57,863 nt of DNA from Rikenellaceae bacterium (GTDB taxonomy: Bacteria; Bacteroidota; Bacteroidia; Bacteroidales; Rikenellaceae): contig SUZE01000014.1 of NCBI GenBank assembly GCA_015060075.1, forward strand, positions 1 through 57,863, given 5' to 3'. Below, piece by piece: positions 44,355-54,149 of this stretch. How positions within the stretch are numbered: position 1 is the first letter of the stretch; the number at the start of each line of letters is the position of its first letter. Under the pieces are notes generated by a model. It searched no databases, was not told the origin of the DNA, and saw only the letters and a program-made list of their open reading frames with translations. The position numbers and the translations under genes are program-made.

Positions 44355-46187
44355 TTATGGATTAGCCCATTCTGCCCCTTCGGAGAGTTTCAATACGCTG
44401 TATCGTTTCGATGGCGAAGGGATAAACTCGCCAATGCCATATTCGCTCCATCTCTTATCGACCAGAGCGATTGTCGCCTCGTCTGCCGTTACGATATTTG
44501 GCCATCGCGAAGGATTTTTGCTACTTGCCTTTGGGCTCTTTGGGCGGGCATCGATAGTGAGCGTTGAGCCGTACAGTGTGATGTCGCGCGAAGGCTCCGT
44601 ATTGGCTGCTCCGAGCCACAACAACTCCTCTACGCTTAAATCTTTTGCTCGCTTGTCGAAGAGGGCGATAAAGTTACAATTTGCACTCTCGGCAACCTTT
44701 TCGAGGTCGATTTCGAGGTCGTTATCGGCAAAAAGAAGCAGTGCGCCCCACTCTTCGAGCAGGGTAGTATCCGCAATAACTCCATTCGGTAGTAGTTCGT
44801 TATGGAATGTAATCTCCTGCTCTCGTTCTGTAACATTTGTCAGGTCGAGCGCCACCTTGCCACCAAAACCGCAGGTTGCCGTAGCGTGGTCGAGAACATC
44901 ATATATGCCCTCGCTGCGGATAATCGATTTGCGAAGGTCGCAGTTGCGCAACAACGCAGCCAACTCCTTCGGTGAACGCACATTGGTTGTGGCTGGGGTA
45001 AGAAGCAGGTATTTATTAAACATCATCTGCCCTGCTCCCCACAAACCGAGTGCTACCTTCGAGGCTTGTCGCTCGTAGAGTTGTCGCATCGAGATAATCG
45101 TGATATTGTGTTGCGTACCTGCCGAAGGCATATACATATCCTCCACCTCAGGTTGCATCACAAGGCGTATCGGAGCGAGGAAAATTCGCTCGGTTGCCAT
45201 TGCGATATAGGCATCTTCCTGTGGCGGAATACCCACGATGGTCGCAGGGTAGACCGCATCTCGGCGATGCGTTATTGCGGTAACATGGAATTTCGGATAG
45301 TAATCTTTCAACGAATAGAATCCCGTATGGTCGCCAAAATCGCCCTCTAAGACCTTCTCCTCGGCAGTATCGACATAACCCTCAATTACGAAGTCGCAAT
45401 CCTCGGGTACATAGATATCATTTGTCAAGCACTTTACCAACTTCACCGGCTTACCTCGCAACAGACCAGCCAACAGATACTCGTCAATATTGTCGGGTAC
45501 GGGGGCTGTTGCCGAGTAGGCATATACGGGGTCGCCACCTATTGCTACCGCTACGGGCATCTTTTCGCCTTTCGCCTTGTAACCCTCATAGTGGCGTGCG
45601 CCCGTCTTGTGGCGGTGCCAATGCATACCCGTAGTGTGGTCATCGAAAACCTGCATACGATACATGCCGACATTGCGGATACCGCTATTCGGGTCTATCG
45701 TATGAACCATAGGAAGCGTTACAAACCGCCCTCCATCGTGCGGCCAACATTTCAGAATGGGGAGCAACGATAATTTTGCATCTTCGCCTTTGAGAACGAC
45801 TTGCTGACACGCTCCTGCGCCCTTTTTCTTGCGAGGGAACCACTTTGACGCCTCGCCCAAGAGGGGCAGAAGGCGTAATTTATCCATAAGGTTCTCTTTT
45901 GGAGAGGTAACGCTGCCCACCAGAGAGTTTAATCGCTCCGAGATATCTTCGAGCTGCTCCACGCCGAGAGCCATAGCCATACGGCGTTCCGAGCCGTAGA
46001 GATTTGTCAATACAGGAAAACCTTTGTCTGTATTCTCGAATAACAACGCCTTACCTCCGCCCTTGCTCTTTACGATGCGGTCGGTAATTTCGGCTATCTC
46101 CAACTCGGAAGATACGGGAGTGCCGATGCGAATTAATTCACCGGCACCCTCCAACTTCGTTATGAAATCTGTGAGCGATTTGTACAT
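44355..46187 (-). CDS. ubiD: UbiD family decarboxylase
   Basis: 610 residues, typical for the prFMN-dependent UbiD/menaquinone-biosynthesis decarboxylase. FENTDKGFPVLTNLYGSERR, RVVA-like VKCLTNDIYVPEDCDFVIEG and EGDFGDHTGFY (Glu/Asp/Arg active-site region) are characteristic. It removes a carboxyl group from an aromatic or alpha,beta-unsaturated acid, in this phylum probably the futalosine or menaquinone route. No UbiX (prFMN maker) is in the window. Located between the GlpT-like gene and the HhH gene. Confidence 0.9.
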   Translation of the reverse strand: MYKSLTDFITKLEGAGELIRIGTPVSSELEIAEITDRIVKSKGGGKALLFENTDKGFPVLTNLYGSERRMAMALGVEQLEDISERLNSLVGSVTSPKENLMDKLRLLPLLGEASKWFPRKKKGAGACQQVVLKGEDAKLSLLPILKCWPHDGGRFVTLPMVHTIDPNSGIRNVGMYRMQVFDDHTTGMHWHRHKTGARHYEGYKAKGEKMPVAVAIGGDPVYAYSATAPVPDNIDEYLLAGLLRGKPVKLVKCLTNDIYVPEDCDFVIEGYVDTAEEKVLEGDFGDHTGFYSLKDYYPKFHVTAITHRRDAVYPATIVGIPPQEDAYIAMATERIFLAPIRLVMQPEVEDMYMPSAGTQHNITIISMRQLYERQASKVALGLWGAGQMMFNKYLLLTPATTNVRSPKELAALLRNCDLRKSIIRSEGIYDVLDHATATCGFGGKVALDLTNVTEREQEITFHNELLPNGVIADTTLLEEWGALLLFADNDLEIDLEKVAESANCNFIALFDKRAKDLSVEELLWLGAANTEPSRDITLYGSTLTIDARPKSPKASSKNPSRWPNIVTADEATIALVDKRWSEYGIGEFIPSPSKRYSVLKLSEGAEWANP

Positions 46188-46198
46188 ATATGCTTTAA

Positions 46199-47641
46199 TT
46201 ATTTCTGCTCAGCCTTTGCTGCTGCCAAACGCTCTTCGAGCATCTTCTTCTCTTTGCCCATCGCAACGAAGCATATTACGGCTGCGATAATGCTGGTAGC
46301 GAGGAAACACTCGAAGGTGAAGTTCCAACCGAGCGAACTCTCGGCTACATACCCAAAGGCAATTTTCGACAAGATGGCATCACCTACCAAGTAGCCCAAC
46401 AAGCCCATAAAACCTGCTGCTGTACCTGCTGCATTCTTCGGTACAATCGAGATGGCCTGAATCGAAATCATCGCCACAGGACCATAAATTGCTGCACCGA
46501 TAAGAGCCAATGAGCCGTAAACTACATACTTCACGTCTAGAGCAAGAGCCTCTGCCAATGGAGCCGCCTGCCAATATGCCAATACGCCGACTGCAACGAG
46601 CAACATATAGATAACATTTACCGGAGCGCAACGGCCCTGGAAGAATTTTGACGACAACCAACCGCAGAGCAAAGTACCTATGATACCTGCATACTCACGA
46701 ATGGTGTAAGCCAACGAACTATCCAACTTCGACATTCCCAACTCGTCCTGCAAGTAGATTGGCGACCAATCGGCAATACCGTAGCGAATGAAATATACGA
46801 AGATATTTGCAAAACCGATAAGCCATAGTGTAGGATTCTTCAAGATGTAATCAACGAAGAGAGTTTTGAATGGAATCTTGGTCTCTTCACCCTTCTTTGC
46901 CTTTGCACCCGAGTAGTCGTTACGATACTTCTCGATGGCAGGCAAACCACACGATTCGGGTGTGTCGCGGATAAACCACCAACACATTGCAGCAAAAAGC
47001 AATGCAACCAATGCCGGAGCGATAAATGCCGCACGCCAAGTCTGCTCGATACCGAGGGTAGTAAAGATAACGATACCGGCAGGGATAATGAATCCGAGTG
47101 AGCCGTTACCGATATTGTGTGCAGTGTTCCAAATCGACATCTTGAACGAACGCTCATTTGTCGAGAACCAATGCGACATCACACGACCGCATGGAGGCCA
47201 ACCCATACCCGACAGCCAGCCTGCGAAGAGCATCAATACGAACATGATACCGATGGTAATCGAGTAGTTGCCGTTTACTCCCACAGGATATGGTACCAAG
47301 CCTGCCACAATCATCACGAGGGCAGAAAGAATCAGTCCGATGGTCATAAATTTACGAGCGTCCGAACGGTCCGAAAGACTACCCATCAAGAATTTACTTA
47401 CTGCATAGGCAATCGGAATACCAGCCATTGCAATACCAGCTCCCGGTTTGTCGATAAGTCCATCTTCAATCATTCCGTTTGTGGCAAACGAGAGGTTCTT
47501 ACGCACGAGATAGTAGGCTGCATAGCCAAAATAGACTCCGAGAAATACTTTGAGTCGCATCGACTTGTACTCCTTGTCAATCTTCTCCTGTGGCAATAAC
47601 GGCTTATGTGCCGGTGGTGCCATGAAATCTAAAAATGCCAT
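46199..47641 (-). CDS. MFS organophosphate transporter (GlpT/UhpT family)
   Basis: 480 residues with 12 predicted helices. Family marks are GYAAYYLVRKNLSFA, SDRSDARKFMTIGL, WPPCGRVMSHWFSTNERSF and NTAHNIGNGS. GlpT-type antiporters take up glycerol 3-phosphate or hexose phosphate in exchange for inorganic phosphate. Directly downstream of kdsD; the substrate may be a sugar phosphate, but I cannot assign it. Confidence 0.88.
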   Translation of the reverse strand: MAFLDFMAPPAHKPLLPQEKIDKEYKSMRLKVFLGVYFGYAAYYLVRKNLSFATNGMIEDGLIDKPGAGIAMAGIPIAYAVSKFLMGSLSDRSDARKFMTIGLILSALVMIVAGLVPYPVGVNGNYSITIGIMFVLMLFAGWLSGMGWPPCGRVMSHWFSTNERSFKMSIWNTAHNIGNGSLGFIIPAGIVIFTTLGIEQTWRAAFIAPALVALLFAAMCWWFIRDTPESCGLPAIEKYRNDYSGAKAKKGEETKIPFKTLFVDYILKNPTLWLIGFANIFVYFIRYGIADWSPIYLQDELGMSKLDSSLAYTIREYAGIIGTLLCGWLSSKFFQGRCAPVNVIYMLLVAVGVLAYWQAAPLAEALALDVKYVVYGSLALIGAAIYGPVAMISIQAISIVPKNAAGTAAGFMGLLGYLVGDAILSKIAFGYVAESSLGWNFTFECFLATSIIAAVICFVAMGKEKKMLEERLAAAKAEQK

Positions 47642-47662
47642 AGTTCTTCTATTTTTTTTGAG

Positions 47663-48628
47663 TTATAGTTTTATGTCGTAAATCTGTATCACACCCACAA
47701 GATTGTTGCTGTCATCTACCACAAGTAGAGAATTGACTTTGTGTTGAGTCATTGAACGCTCCGCCTCGATAAGTTTGCTTTCGGGGCGAATCGTTTTGGG
47801 TTGGCGTGTTGCAATATCCATAGGGCAGATATCGAAAAACTTTGCTTGACGAGCCTCCATTGCTCGGCGAATATCACCATCGGTGATAATTCCCAATATC
47901 TCGTTCTCTCGTTGTACTACGATAAGCCCCAACCCACCACGAGAGATGGCATGTATCATCTCCGCAGCCGTAGCCTCCTCCGAAACAACAGGGAGGTCGT
48001 GTTTGCGCATTACTTGCCCTACGGTCATCAACAATCTGCGACCAAGACTTCCTCCCGGGTGCAGTCGTGCAAAGTCCTGTGCCGAGAAGTTGCGAACTCT
48101 CATCAAGGCACAAGCCAACGCATCGCCCAAGGCGAGTTGTGCCGTTGTCGAAGATGTCGGTGCAAGATGCAGAACACACTCCTCGCGTTCTACTTGTGTG
48201 TCGAGATTTATATCTGCATTCTTTGCTAATGCCGACTCCGAATTGCCGGTTATAGAGATGAGTTTGTTGCCGTTTTCGTGTATGAACGGAACAATTTTCA
48301 AGACCTCGTCAGTCTCACCTGAATAGGAGAGAGCGATGATAATGTCCTCTTTTGATATCATACCGAGGTCGCCATGGAATGCCTCACTTGGGTCGAGGAA
48401 GAAGCTCGGTGTTCCCGTGCTTGCCAATGTTGCAGCAATCTTCTTTGCAATAATTCCCGACTTGCCAATGCCCGTAAGAATTACCTTTCCTTGGCAGTCG
48501 AGAATCATCTCCACAGCAGCCACAAACTCGCCGTTCAACGACTTTTTGATGTGCTGAATTGCCTCTGCCTCCGCTTGTAATACCTCGCGAGCAGTATCGA
48601 GAATTATATTTTTCTGACTTTCGTTCAT
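47663..48628 (-). CDS. kdsD: Arabinose-5-phosphate isomerase (KpsF/KdsD)
   Basis: 321 residues. SIS domain (about 45-180: VILTGIGKSGIIAKKIAAT, ALSYSGETDEVL) and two CBS repeats (about 205-320). It converts ribulose 5-phosphate to arabinose 5-phosphate, the first step toward Kdo. Three bases separate it from kdsA. Confidence 0.94.
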   Translation of the reverse strand: MNESQKNIILDTAREVLQAEAEAIQHIKKSLNGEFVAAVEMILDCQGKVILTGIGKSGIIAKKIAATLASTGTPSFFLDPSEAFHGDLGMISKEDIIIALSYSGETDEVLKIVPFIHENGNKLISITGNSESALAKNADINLDTQVEREECVLHLAPTSSTTAQLALGDALACALMRVRNFSAQDFARLHPGGSLGRRLLMTVGQVMRKHDLPVVSEEATAAEMIHAISRGGLGLIVVQRENEILGIITDGDIRRAMEARQAKFFDICPMDIATRQPKTIRPESKLIEAERSMTQHKVNSLLVVDDSNNLVGVIQIYDIKL

Positions 48629-48631
48629 CTG

Positions 48632-49384
48632 TTACAAAAGTGATTTTATTACCTCCTCCAAATCTGCGAGATGCAACATATTTGCTCCATCACTCAGTGC
48701 AGTGTCAGGTGTCGGGTGTACCTCGAAGAAGTAACCCGTAGCACCGAATGCCTTTGCAGCTTGCGCCATTGCAGGCACAAACTTTCTGTCGCCACCCGTA
48801 GTACCGTTAGCCGCACTTGGGCGTTGTACCGAGTGGGTGCAGTCCATTATTACACGGGGTACAATATCGAGCATATCCGCAATGTTTCTGAAATCGACTA
48901 CGAGGTTGTTGTAGCCGAATGAATTTCCTCGCTCGGTCAGCCACACCTCCTTGGCTCCTGCCTCCATCGCCTTCTCGTATGGATAGCGCATATCCGAGCC
49001 CGAAAGGAACTGTCCTTTTTTGATGTTTATTGTCTTACCCGTCTTGGCTGCTGCTACGATAAGGTCGGTTTGACGACATAGAAAGGCCGGTATCTGCAAA
49101 ACATCTACCACCTCGCCTGCCACTTCTGCCTGCCACGGCTCGTGGATATCGGTGAGCAGTTGCAAACCCCACTTCTCGCGCACATCTGCCAGCATCTGTA
49201 ATCCACGCTCCAAGCCTACGCCACGATAGGAGTGCAACGAGGTGCGATTGGCCTTGTCGAAAGATGCTTTGAAGATGATATTGGTGTCAAGTCGGCGATT
49301 TATGTCGCACAACTCGGCTGCTACCGAGTCGAGCAACTCGGCAGATTCTATAACGCAAGGGCCAGCAATAAATATCGGTTTCAT
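48632..49384 (-). CDS. kdsA: 3-deoxy-8-phosphooctulonate synthase
   Basis: 250 residues. FIAGPCVIESAELL, FKASFDKANRTS, KKGQFLSGSDMR and DCTHSVQRP are the KdsA signature motifs; the Cys in AGPCVIES is the metal-ligand position of the metal-dependent type. Makes Kdo 8-phosphate from PEP and arabinose 5-phosphate. Center of the kdsB-kdsA-kdsD gene group. Confidence 0.96.
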   Translation of the reverse strand: MKPIFIAGPCVIESAELLDSVAAELCDINRRLDTNIIFKASFDKANRTSLHSYRGVGLERGLQMLADVREKWGLQLLTDIHEPWQAEVAGEVVDVLQIPAFLCRQTDLIVAAAKTGKTINIKKGQFLSGSDMRYPYEKAMEAGAKEVWLTERGNSFGYNNLVVDFRNIADMLDIVPRVIMDCTHSVQRPSAANGTTGGDRKFVPAMAQAAKAFGATGYFFEVHPTPDTALSDGANMLHLADLEEVIKSLL

Positions 49385-49411
49385 CTATTGGAATTTTTTG
49401 TACCTAAGAGC

Positions 49412-50161
49412 CTATACGCTTTGTAGAAACTCTTCTGCTTTCTCTAAATCTTCGGGGGTATCTATGCCGATTGTCTCAATATCGGTTACTCCAACCCCTA
49501 TTTTGTAGCCACTCTCCAACCAACGCAACTGCTCCAACTTTTCCGCCTTTTCGAGTGGCGTCTGTTGCAATCGGGCAACCTCTCCCAATACATCGGCACG
49601 AAAGGCATAAATGCCAATATGCTTGTAGAAGGTGTGGTGCTTCAACCATTCTCCACGCTCCACCCCGCGCAAATAGGGGATAACCGAGCGAGAGAAATAT
49701 ATCGCCTCGTTTGCTCCGTTCAGCACCACCTTTGGCGAGTTAGGGTTTTCGAGTGCCTCAATACTATCCTCTGCCGTAAATGGTTTTACGAGTGTTGCAA
49801 TGTCAATTGTGTCGTTCTCGAAACACCTAATCAGGCTCTTGATTTGTGAGGGTTTAATAAATGGCTCATCACCCTGCACATTAATAACGATATCCGCCTT
49901 GCAATTCAACTTCTCGTACGCTTCGGCACAACGGTCTGTGCCGCTTTGATGCTCCGTTGAGGTCATCACCACCTCGCCACCAAAGGCTGTGACTGCATCG
50001 TAGATGCGTTTATCGTCTGTCGCCACCACAACTCTCTCGACAGCCTTCGCTACCGCCTCGTACACCCTATGCACAATCGGCTTGCCACCGAGCATAGCGA
50101 GTGGCTTTGCCGGAAAGCGTGTGCTTGCGTAACGAGCAGGAATGATGGCGATGACTTTCAT
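49412..50161 (-). CDS. kdsB: CMP-Kdo synthetase
   Basis: 249 residues from ATG 50161 (MKVIAIIPARYASTRFPAKP). The frame extends upstream, but through the intergenic repeat, and those residues are not part of the family. TEHQSGTDRCAE and VNVQGDEPFI (catalytic Asp/metal) mark the CMP-sugar synthetase. It activates Kdo with CTP for lipid A attachment. Confidence 0.96.
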   Translation of the reverse strand: MKVIAIIPARYASTRFPAKPLAMLGGKPIVHRVYEAVAKAVERVVVATDDKRIYDAVTAFGGEVVMTSTEHQSGTDRCAEAYEKLNCKADIVINVQGDEPFIKPSQIKSLIRCFENDTIDIATLVKPFTAEDSIEALENPNSPKVVLNGANEAIYFSRSVIPYLRGVERGEWLKHHTFYKHIGIYAFRADVLGEVARLQQTPLEKAEKLEQLRWLESGYKIGVGVTDIETIGIDTPEDLEKAEEFLQSV

Positions 50162-50165
50162 ATCA

Positions 50166-50197
50166 AATTGACAATTGACAGTTGATAATTGACAATT
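50166..50197. repeat. AATTGACAATTGACA short repeat between lon and kdsB
   Basis: Three near-copies of AATTGACA, including one GATAATTGAC variant. Same type as 26425-26454 and 129-157. Confidence 0.7.
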
Positions 50198-50210
50198 AAA
50201 GGCCTTTATT

Positions 50211-52643
50211 TTATTCAAGAGCAAGTTCCAAAACTTGCTCGTTCGAGCGTACATAATGGAAGGTCAAACCCTCAATATACTCTTTTGTAATCTCCTCGAC
50301 ATCTTTGCGGTTCTCCTCTGGGAGCAGTATGGTGTGTATTCCTGCACGCTTTGCAGCCAAAATCTTCTCCTTAACTCCGCCAATCGGCAATACACGACCA
50401 CGCAACGATGTTTCTCCCGTCATGGCGATACGCTCCTTAACCTTGCGCCCCGTGTAGGTCGAAACAATCGAGGTTATCATTGTGATACCTGCCGAAGGAC
50501 CATCTTTCGGTACTGCACCTTCGGGAACATGTATATTGAGGTCGTTCTTCTCGAACATCTCAGGGTTAATGCCCAACTCCTTGTGGTGAGCCATAACCCA
50601 CTCGTGTGCAATAGTTGCCGACTCCTTCATCACATCGCCGAGGTTGCCCGTAAGCGACAACTTACCCTTACCCGGTGTGAGTACGCTCTCGATATAGAGA
50701 ATGTCGCCACCGACCTGTGTCCAAGCCAAACCGGTAACCACTCCGACCATATCCTTGATTTCGTACTCATCGTTGCGGAACTTCGGCTTGCCGAGAATCT
50801 TCTCTATCTGCTCTGCGGTGAATGATGGAGAAAACTCCTCCTCGAATGCAATATCCTTGGCACGCGAACGAGCCAACTTTGCCAAGTGCTTGTCCAAAGA
50901 GCGAACACCCGACTCACGAGTGTAGTCCGAGATAATCTTTTTTACAATATCACGCTCGACAACCATCTGCTCCTCCTTCAAGCCGTGCGCCTCGCACTGC
51001 TTGCGAATGAGGTGCTTCTCGGCAATTTCAATCTTATCTTCGAGGATATAACCCGGAATATTTATCAACTCCATACGGTCACGCAGTGCAGGGTTTACTG
51101 CACCGATATCGTTTGCCGTAGCGATAAATAACACCTTCGACAAATCGTACTCCGTGTCGAGATAGTTGTCGTGGAATGTGGTGTTCTGCTCAGGGTCCAG
51201 CACCTCCAACAACGCTGACGAAGGGTCGCCATGGTTGCTGACGGTGATTTTATCCACCTCATCGAGAATAATTACAGGATTAGACGAACCGCAACGCTTA
51301 ATGGTTTCGATAATTCGTCCCGGCATTGCTCCAATGTATGTACGGCGGTGACCTCTAATCTCCGCCTCATCGTGCAGACCACCAAGGGCAATACGACCGA
51401 ACTTACGACCGAGAGCCGTAGCCACCGACTTACCGAGCGAGGTCTTACCAACTCCCGGAGGACCATATAAGCAGAGAATCGGGGATTTCAAATCGCCCTT
51501 CAACTTGATGACTGCGAGATGCTCCAAGATGCGGTCTTTAACCTCCTCTAATCCGAAGTGGTCGGCATCGAGTTGCTCGCGAGCGCATTTAAGGTCGAGG
51601 TTATCCTCCGTGTACTCCTCCCAAGGAAGGTCTACCATCAACTGCAAATAGGTCATCTGCACCGAGTACTCGGCAACAGCAGGGTTGAGTCGCTCCATTT
51701 TTGAGAGTTCCTTCTCAAAGAGTTCGGCAGTCGCCTTGCTCCACTTCTTCTTCGATGCAGCATCACGCAGACGCTTGATGTCGCCATCTTCGTCATCGCC
51801 CAACTCTTGTTGTATGGTGCGCATCTGCTGTTGCAGATAGTAGTCACGCTGTTGCTTATCTATCTCCTGCTTAACCTTACTCTGAATATCCTGCTTGATT
51901 TCGAGTAGTTGCTGCTCGCGGATAAGTATTTCGAGCAGTTTTCTCGAACGAGCCAACAAGCCCGGTGCTTCGAGCAGGGTTTGACGGTCATCATCGGAAA
52001 ACTCCAAGTTCGAGCAGATGAAATTGACGATACCTCGGCGTGAATCGATATTCTTAATCGCAAACGAAGCCTCCTTAGGCATTGTAGGCGAGGTGTTGAT
52101 GATGTTGAGTGCAACATCTTTGATGGACTCGATAAGCGCATCGAACTCCACGCTATTGCGCTCAGGCGTTGAATCGAGTAGTGGAGTAACCTTTGCCTTG
52201 AAGAATGGCTCGGTCGAGATATACTCTCCCACCTCAATCTTCTCCAATCCCGAAAGGATAACGGTGAGGTTTCCATTCGGCATTTCGAGAATCTTCAATA
52301 TGCGAGCCGCTGTACCTATGCGGTACATGTCGTCAGGCGTTGGCGTTTCAATCTCGGCATTTTTCTGTAATACTGCACCGAGCAGTCCGCCCTCTGCCTG
52401 CACGGCACGAACAAGCGCAATACTCTTTTCACGACCTACGGTGATAGGTGTTATAGCACCCGGAAAGAGTACCGAACTGCGCAGTGTCAAAATCGGTAAA
52501 ATCTCCGGCAGTTGCACCTCCTCAACCGTATCATCGTCATTACCTGCGATGATTGGTATTACTTGGTGCTTCTGGTCGGTGATGTCGGGCGATAGGCCTA
52601 AATCATCAATAATTGTAATTTCGTTATTATCTTTCTTTCCCAT
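50211..52643 (-). CDS. lon: ATP-dependent protease Lon (LonA)
   Basis: 810 residues. An N-terminal substrate domain (about 45-255), a helical linker, the AAA+ domain with Walker A GPPGVGKTSLGKS and Walker B PVIILDEVDKI, then the protease with catalytic Ser in PKDGPSAGITM and Lys in GGVKEKILAAKRAG. Degrades misfolded and regulatory proteins in the cytoplasm. It begins the run that ends with the HhH gene. The 5' leader has an alternating purine-pyrimidine tract. Confidence 0.97.
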   Translation of the reverse strand: MGKKDNNEITIIDDLGLSPDITDQKHQVIPIIAGNDDDTVEEVQLPEILPILTLRSSVLFPGAITPITVGREKSIALVRAVQAEGGLLGAVLQKNAEIETPTPDDMYRIGTAARILKILEMPNGNLTVILSGLEKIEVGEYISTEPFFKAKVTPLLDSTPERNSVEFDALIESIKDVALNIINTSPTMPKEASFAIKNIDSRRGIVNFICSNLEFSDDDRQTLLEAPGLLARSRKLLEILIREQQLLEIKQDIQSKVKQEIDKQQRDYYLQQQMRTIQQELGDDEDGDIKRLRDAASKKKWSKATAELFEKELSKMERLNPAVAEYSVQMTYLQLMVDLPWEEYTEDNLDLKCAREQLDADHFGLEEVKDRILEHLAVIKLKGDLKSPILCLYGPPGVGKTSLGKSVATALGRKFGRIALGGLHDEAEIRGHRRTYIGAMPGRIIETIKRCGSSNPVIILDEVDKITVSNHGDPSSALLEVLDPEQNTTFHDNYLDTEYDLSKVLFIATANDIGAVNPALRDRMELINIPGYILEDKIEIAEKHLIRKQCEAHGLKEEQMVVERDIVKKIISDYTRESGVRSLDKHLAKLARSRAKDIAFEEEFSPSFTAEQIEKILGKPKFRNDEYEIKDMVGVVTGLAWTQVGGDILYIESVLTPGKGKLSLTGNLGDVMKESATIAHEWVMAHHKELGINPEMFEKNDLNIHVPEGAVPKDGPSAGITMITSIVSTYTGRKVKERIAMTGETSLRGRVLPIGGVKEKILAAKRAGIHTILLPEENRKDVEEITKEYIEGLTFHYVRSNEQVLELALE

Positions 52644-52662
52644 AATATCTTGAAAAATTCCT

Positions 52663-52690
52663 TGCGCATGCGCACATACGCACGCATATT
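52663..52690. other. Alternating purine/pyrimidine tract in the lon leader
   Basis: About 27 bases of strict alternation containing the palindrome GCGCATGCGC and ACATACGCACGC. It sits between the -7 box (52696-52703, TATCTTTG on the minus strand) and the lon start at 52643. Such tracts can adopt Z-DNA or fold in the mRNA; a role is not shown. Confidence 0.6.
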
Positions 52691-52695
52691 ATCTG

Positions 52696-52703
52696 CAAAG
52701 ATA
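52696..52703 (-). promoter_or_regulatory. -7 box for lon
   Basis: Minus-strand TATCTTTG. A clear -33 is not seen. It places the transcription start about 45 bases before the lon start codon. Confidence 0.5.
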
Positions 52704-52746
52704 GTACTTTTTTTGAGAAAGTTGAGTGTTGTTCGCACTTTTTTAT

Positions 52747-52754
52747 TAACTTTG
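52747..52754 (+). promoter_or_regulatory. -7 box for the nitroreductase gene
   Basis: TAACTTTG, 28 bases before the ATG at 52783. A TTG at 52722-52724 is 22 bases upstream, slightly far for -33. Confidence 0.45.
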
Positions 52755-52782
52755 ATGTCGGATAACCAATAAATTGTGGATT

Positions 52783-53412
52783 ATGAAACAAATAGTATGT
52801 TTACTGGCGTTGTGTGTTACAGCGTTGTTGTCGGTTTGGCTTGTAACCGAATCGCAGAATAAGAGTGGGGTTGTTGCGGCTATCGAGGCTCGCCGTAGTA
52901 TCCGAGCCTATAAGGATACCCCCGTAGAGCATGAAAAGTTGCAACTTTTGGCAGAATGCGGAGTGAAGGCTCCGAGTGCCATGAATCGTCAGGAGTGGGA
53001 GTTGCGTATTGTCAATTCGAAGGAGTGGATTGATGGTTGCACCGCTACATATTTAAATGCTGTTGAGGGTACAGGTAAGGCTGATTATATGAAGAATGCT
53101 CCCGGATTTAAAAATATCTTCCGAAATGCCCCTGCCGTGATATTCGTGGCTGCGCCCGAAGGCGTTTTTGCAGGTGAAAATGTAGGTTGCTTGGCACAGA
53201 ATATAATGTTGGCTGCCACCGAGTTGGACTTGGGTACTTGCTTTTTGGGCAGTGTGCAGATGATGTTTGCCGAGCCTGCGATGAAGGAGTATATGCAGTC
53301 ACTCGGATTTTCGGAGGGCTACCACTTGCGCTATGCCCTGGCGGTGGGCTATCCCGATGAGACTCCCGAGGCAAAAGAGCGAGATATGTCGAAGATAAAA
53401 TTTGTGGAGTAA
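52783..53412 (+). CDS. Nitroreductase family flavoprotein with N-terminal signal/anchor
   Basis: 209 residues from ATG 52783; the frame can start at TTG 52774. Residues 1-20 are hydrophobic (QIVCLLALCVTALLSVWLV), then a nitroreductase fold begins: AIEARRSIRAYKDTPVEHEK, CGVKAPSAMNRQEWE for FMN, and LGTCFLGSVQ. Flavin reductases of this family are normally cytoplasmic, so the N-terminal segment suggests the envelope. Transcribed alone, divergent from lon. Confidence 0.83.
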   Translation: MKQIVCLLALCVTALLSVWLVTESQNKSGVVAAIEARRSIRAYKDTPVEHEKLQLLAECGVKAPSAMNRQEWELRIVNSKEWIDGCTATYLNAVEGTGKADYMKNAPGFKNIFRNAPAVIFVAAPEGVFAGENVGCLAQNIMLAATELDLGTCFLGSVQMMFAEPAMKEYMQSLGFSEGYHLRYALAVGYPDETPEAKERDMSKIKFVE

Positions 53413-53426
53413 TAATTCTCTAACGT

Positions 53427-53467
53427 AAAAGGGGCGTGTCCGACATTGTTTGGATACGCCCCTTTTT
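53427..53467. terminator. Bidirectional terminator between the nitroreductase and argR
   Basis: Stem AAAAGGGGCGTGTCC/GGATACGCCCCTTTTT with one mismatch. It serves both convergent genes. Confidence 0.85.
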
Positions 53468-53487
53468 GTAATTATGTGATATTTAAG

Positions 53488-53958
53488 TTATTTCAAATAT
53501 GTTAGCGTTGGGAATAACTGTTGCATTTGCGCCAATACACTCTCGTGTGTAGCCTCCTCGTGGAGTATGAGAATAATATTGTTATCGCCTGCAATTGTGC
53601 CTATGATATCTTTGCTTTTGCGGGCATCAATGATTACGGAAATTGCGCTTGCATAGCCCGATTTTGTGGCGATTACGGCGATGTTATGCGAGAATTTTAT
53701 ATGCAGCACCGCCTCTCCAATATTTGCAACATTTGCAACGACTTCGGTGCCTATTTTCTCGCTTAAAACATAGATGTACCCCTTGCTGTGGTGTGGCATT
53801 TTGGAGATGTTAATCTCCTTAAAATCGCGAGATAATGTACTTTGTGTCGCCTGAATACCGTGTTCGGCCAATCGTTTGATAAGGTCCTCTTGTGAGCCTA
53901 TAAGTTCCTCACCGACAATTCGTCTGATGAGGCTTAGTCGTTCTGCTTTGTTTCCCAT
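53488..53958 (-). CDS. argR: Arginine repressor ArgR
   Basis: 156 residues. Winged-helix domain (SQEDLIKRLAEHGIQATQST, LSRDFKEI) and a C-terminal trimerising, arginine-binding domain (GTIAGDNNIILI; the Asp in IAGDN contacts arginine). Represses arginine biosynthesis genes in response to arginine. No arg genes are in the window. Confidence 0.95.
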   Translation of the reverse strand: MGNKAERLSLIRRIVGEELIGSQEDLIKRLAEHGIQATQSTLSRDFKEINISKMPHHSKGYIYVLSEKIGTEVVANVANIGEAVLHIKFSHNIAVIATKSGYASAISVIIDARKSKDIIGTIAGDNNIILILHEEATHESVLAQMQQLFPTLTYLK

Positions 53959-54149
53959 GGGTTAAATGTGTGTTTTAAATTGTGTATGCAAAGATAGGAA
54001 AATATTTGTAAGTTTTACATAAAACGGTAAGAAAATGAGAAATAATTGCGATTTTAATGATAAATTATCTGGCAATCGGATTCGAGCGGCGTCAGCAGCC
54101 GAGAGCAGACCAAGAGGAGTGGGATAGACATTAAACCAAAGGTTTAGAG

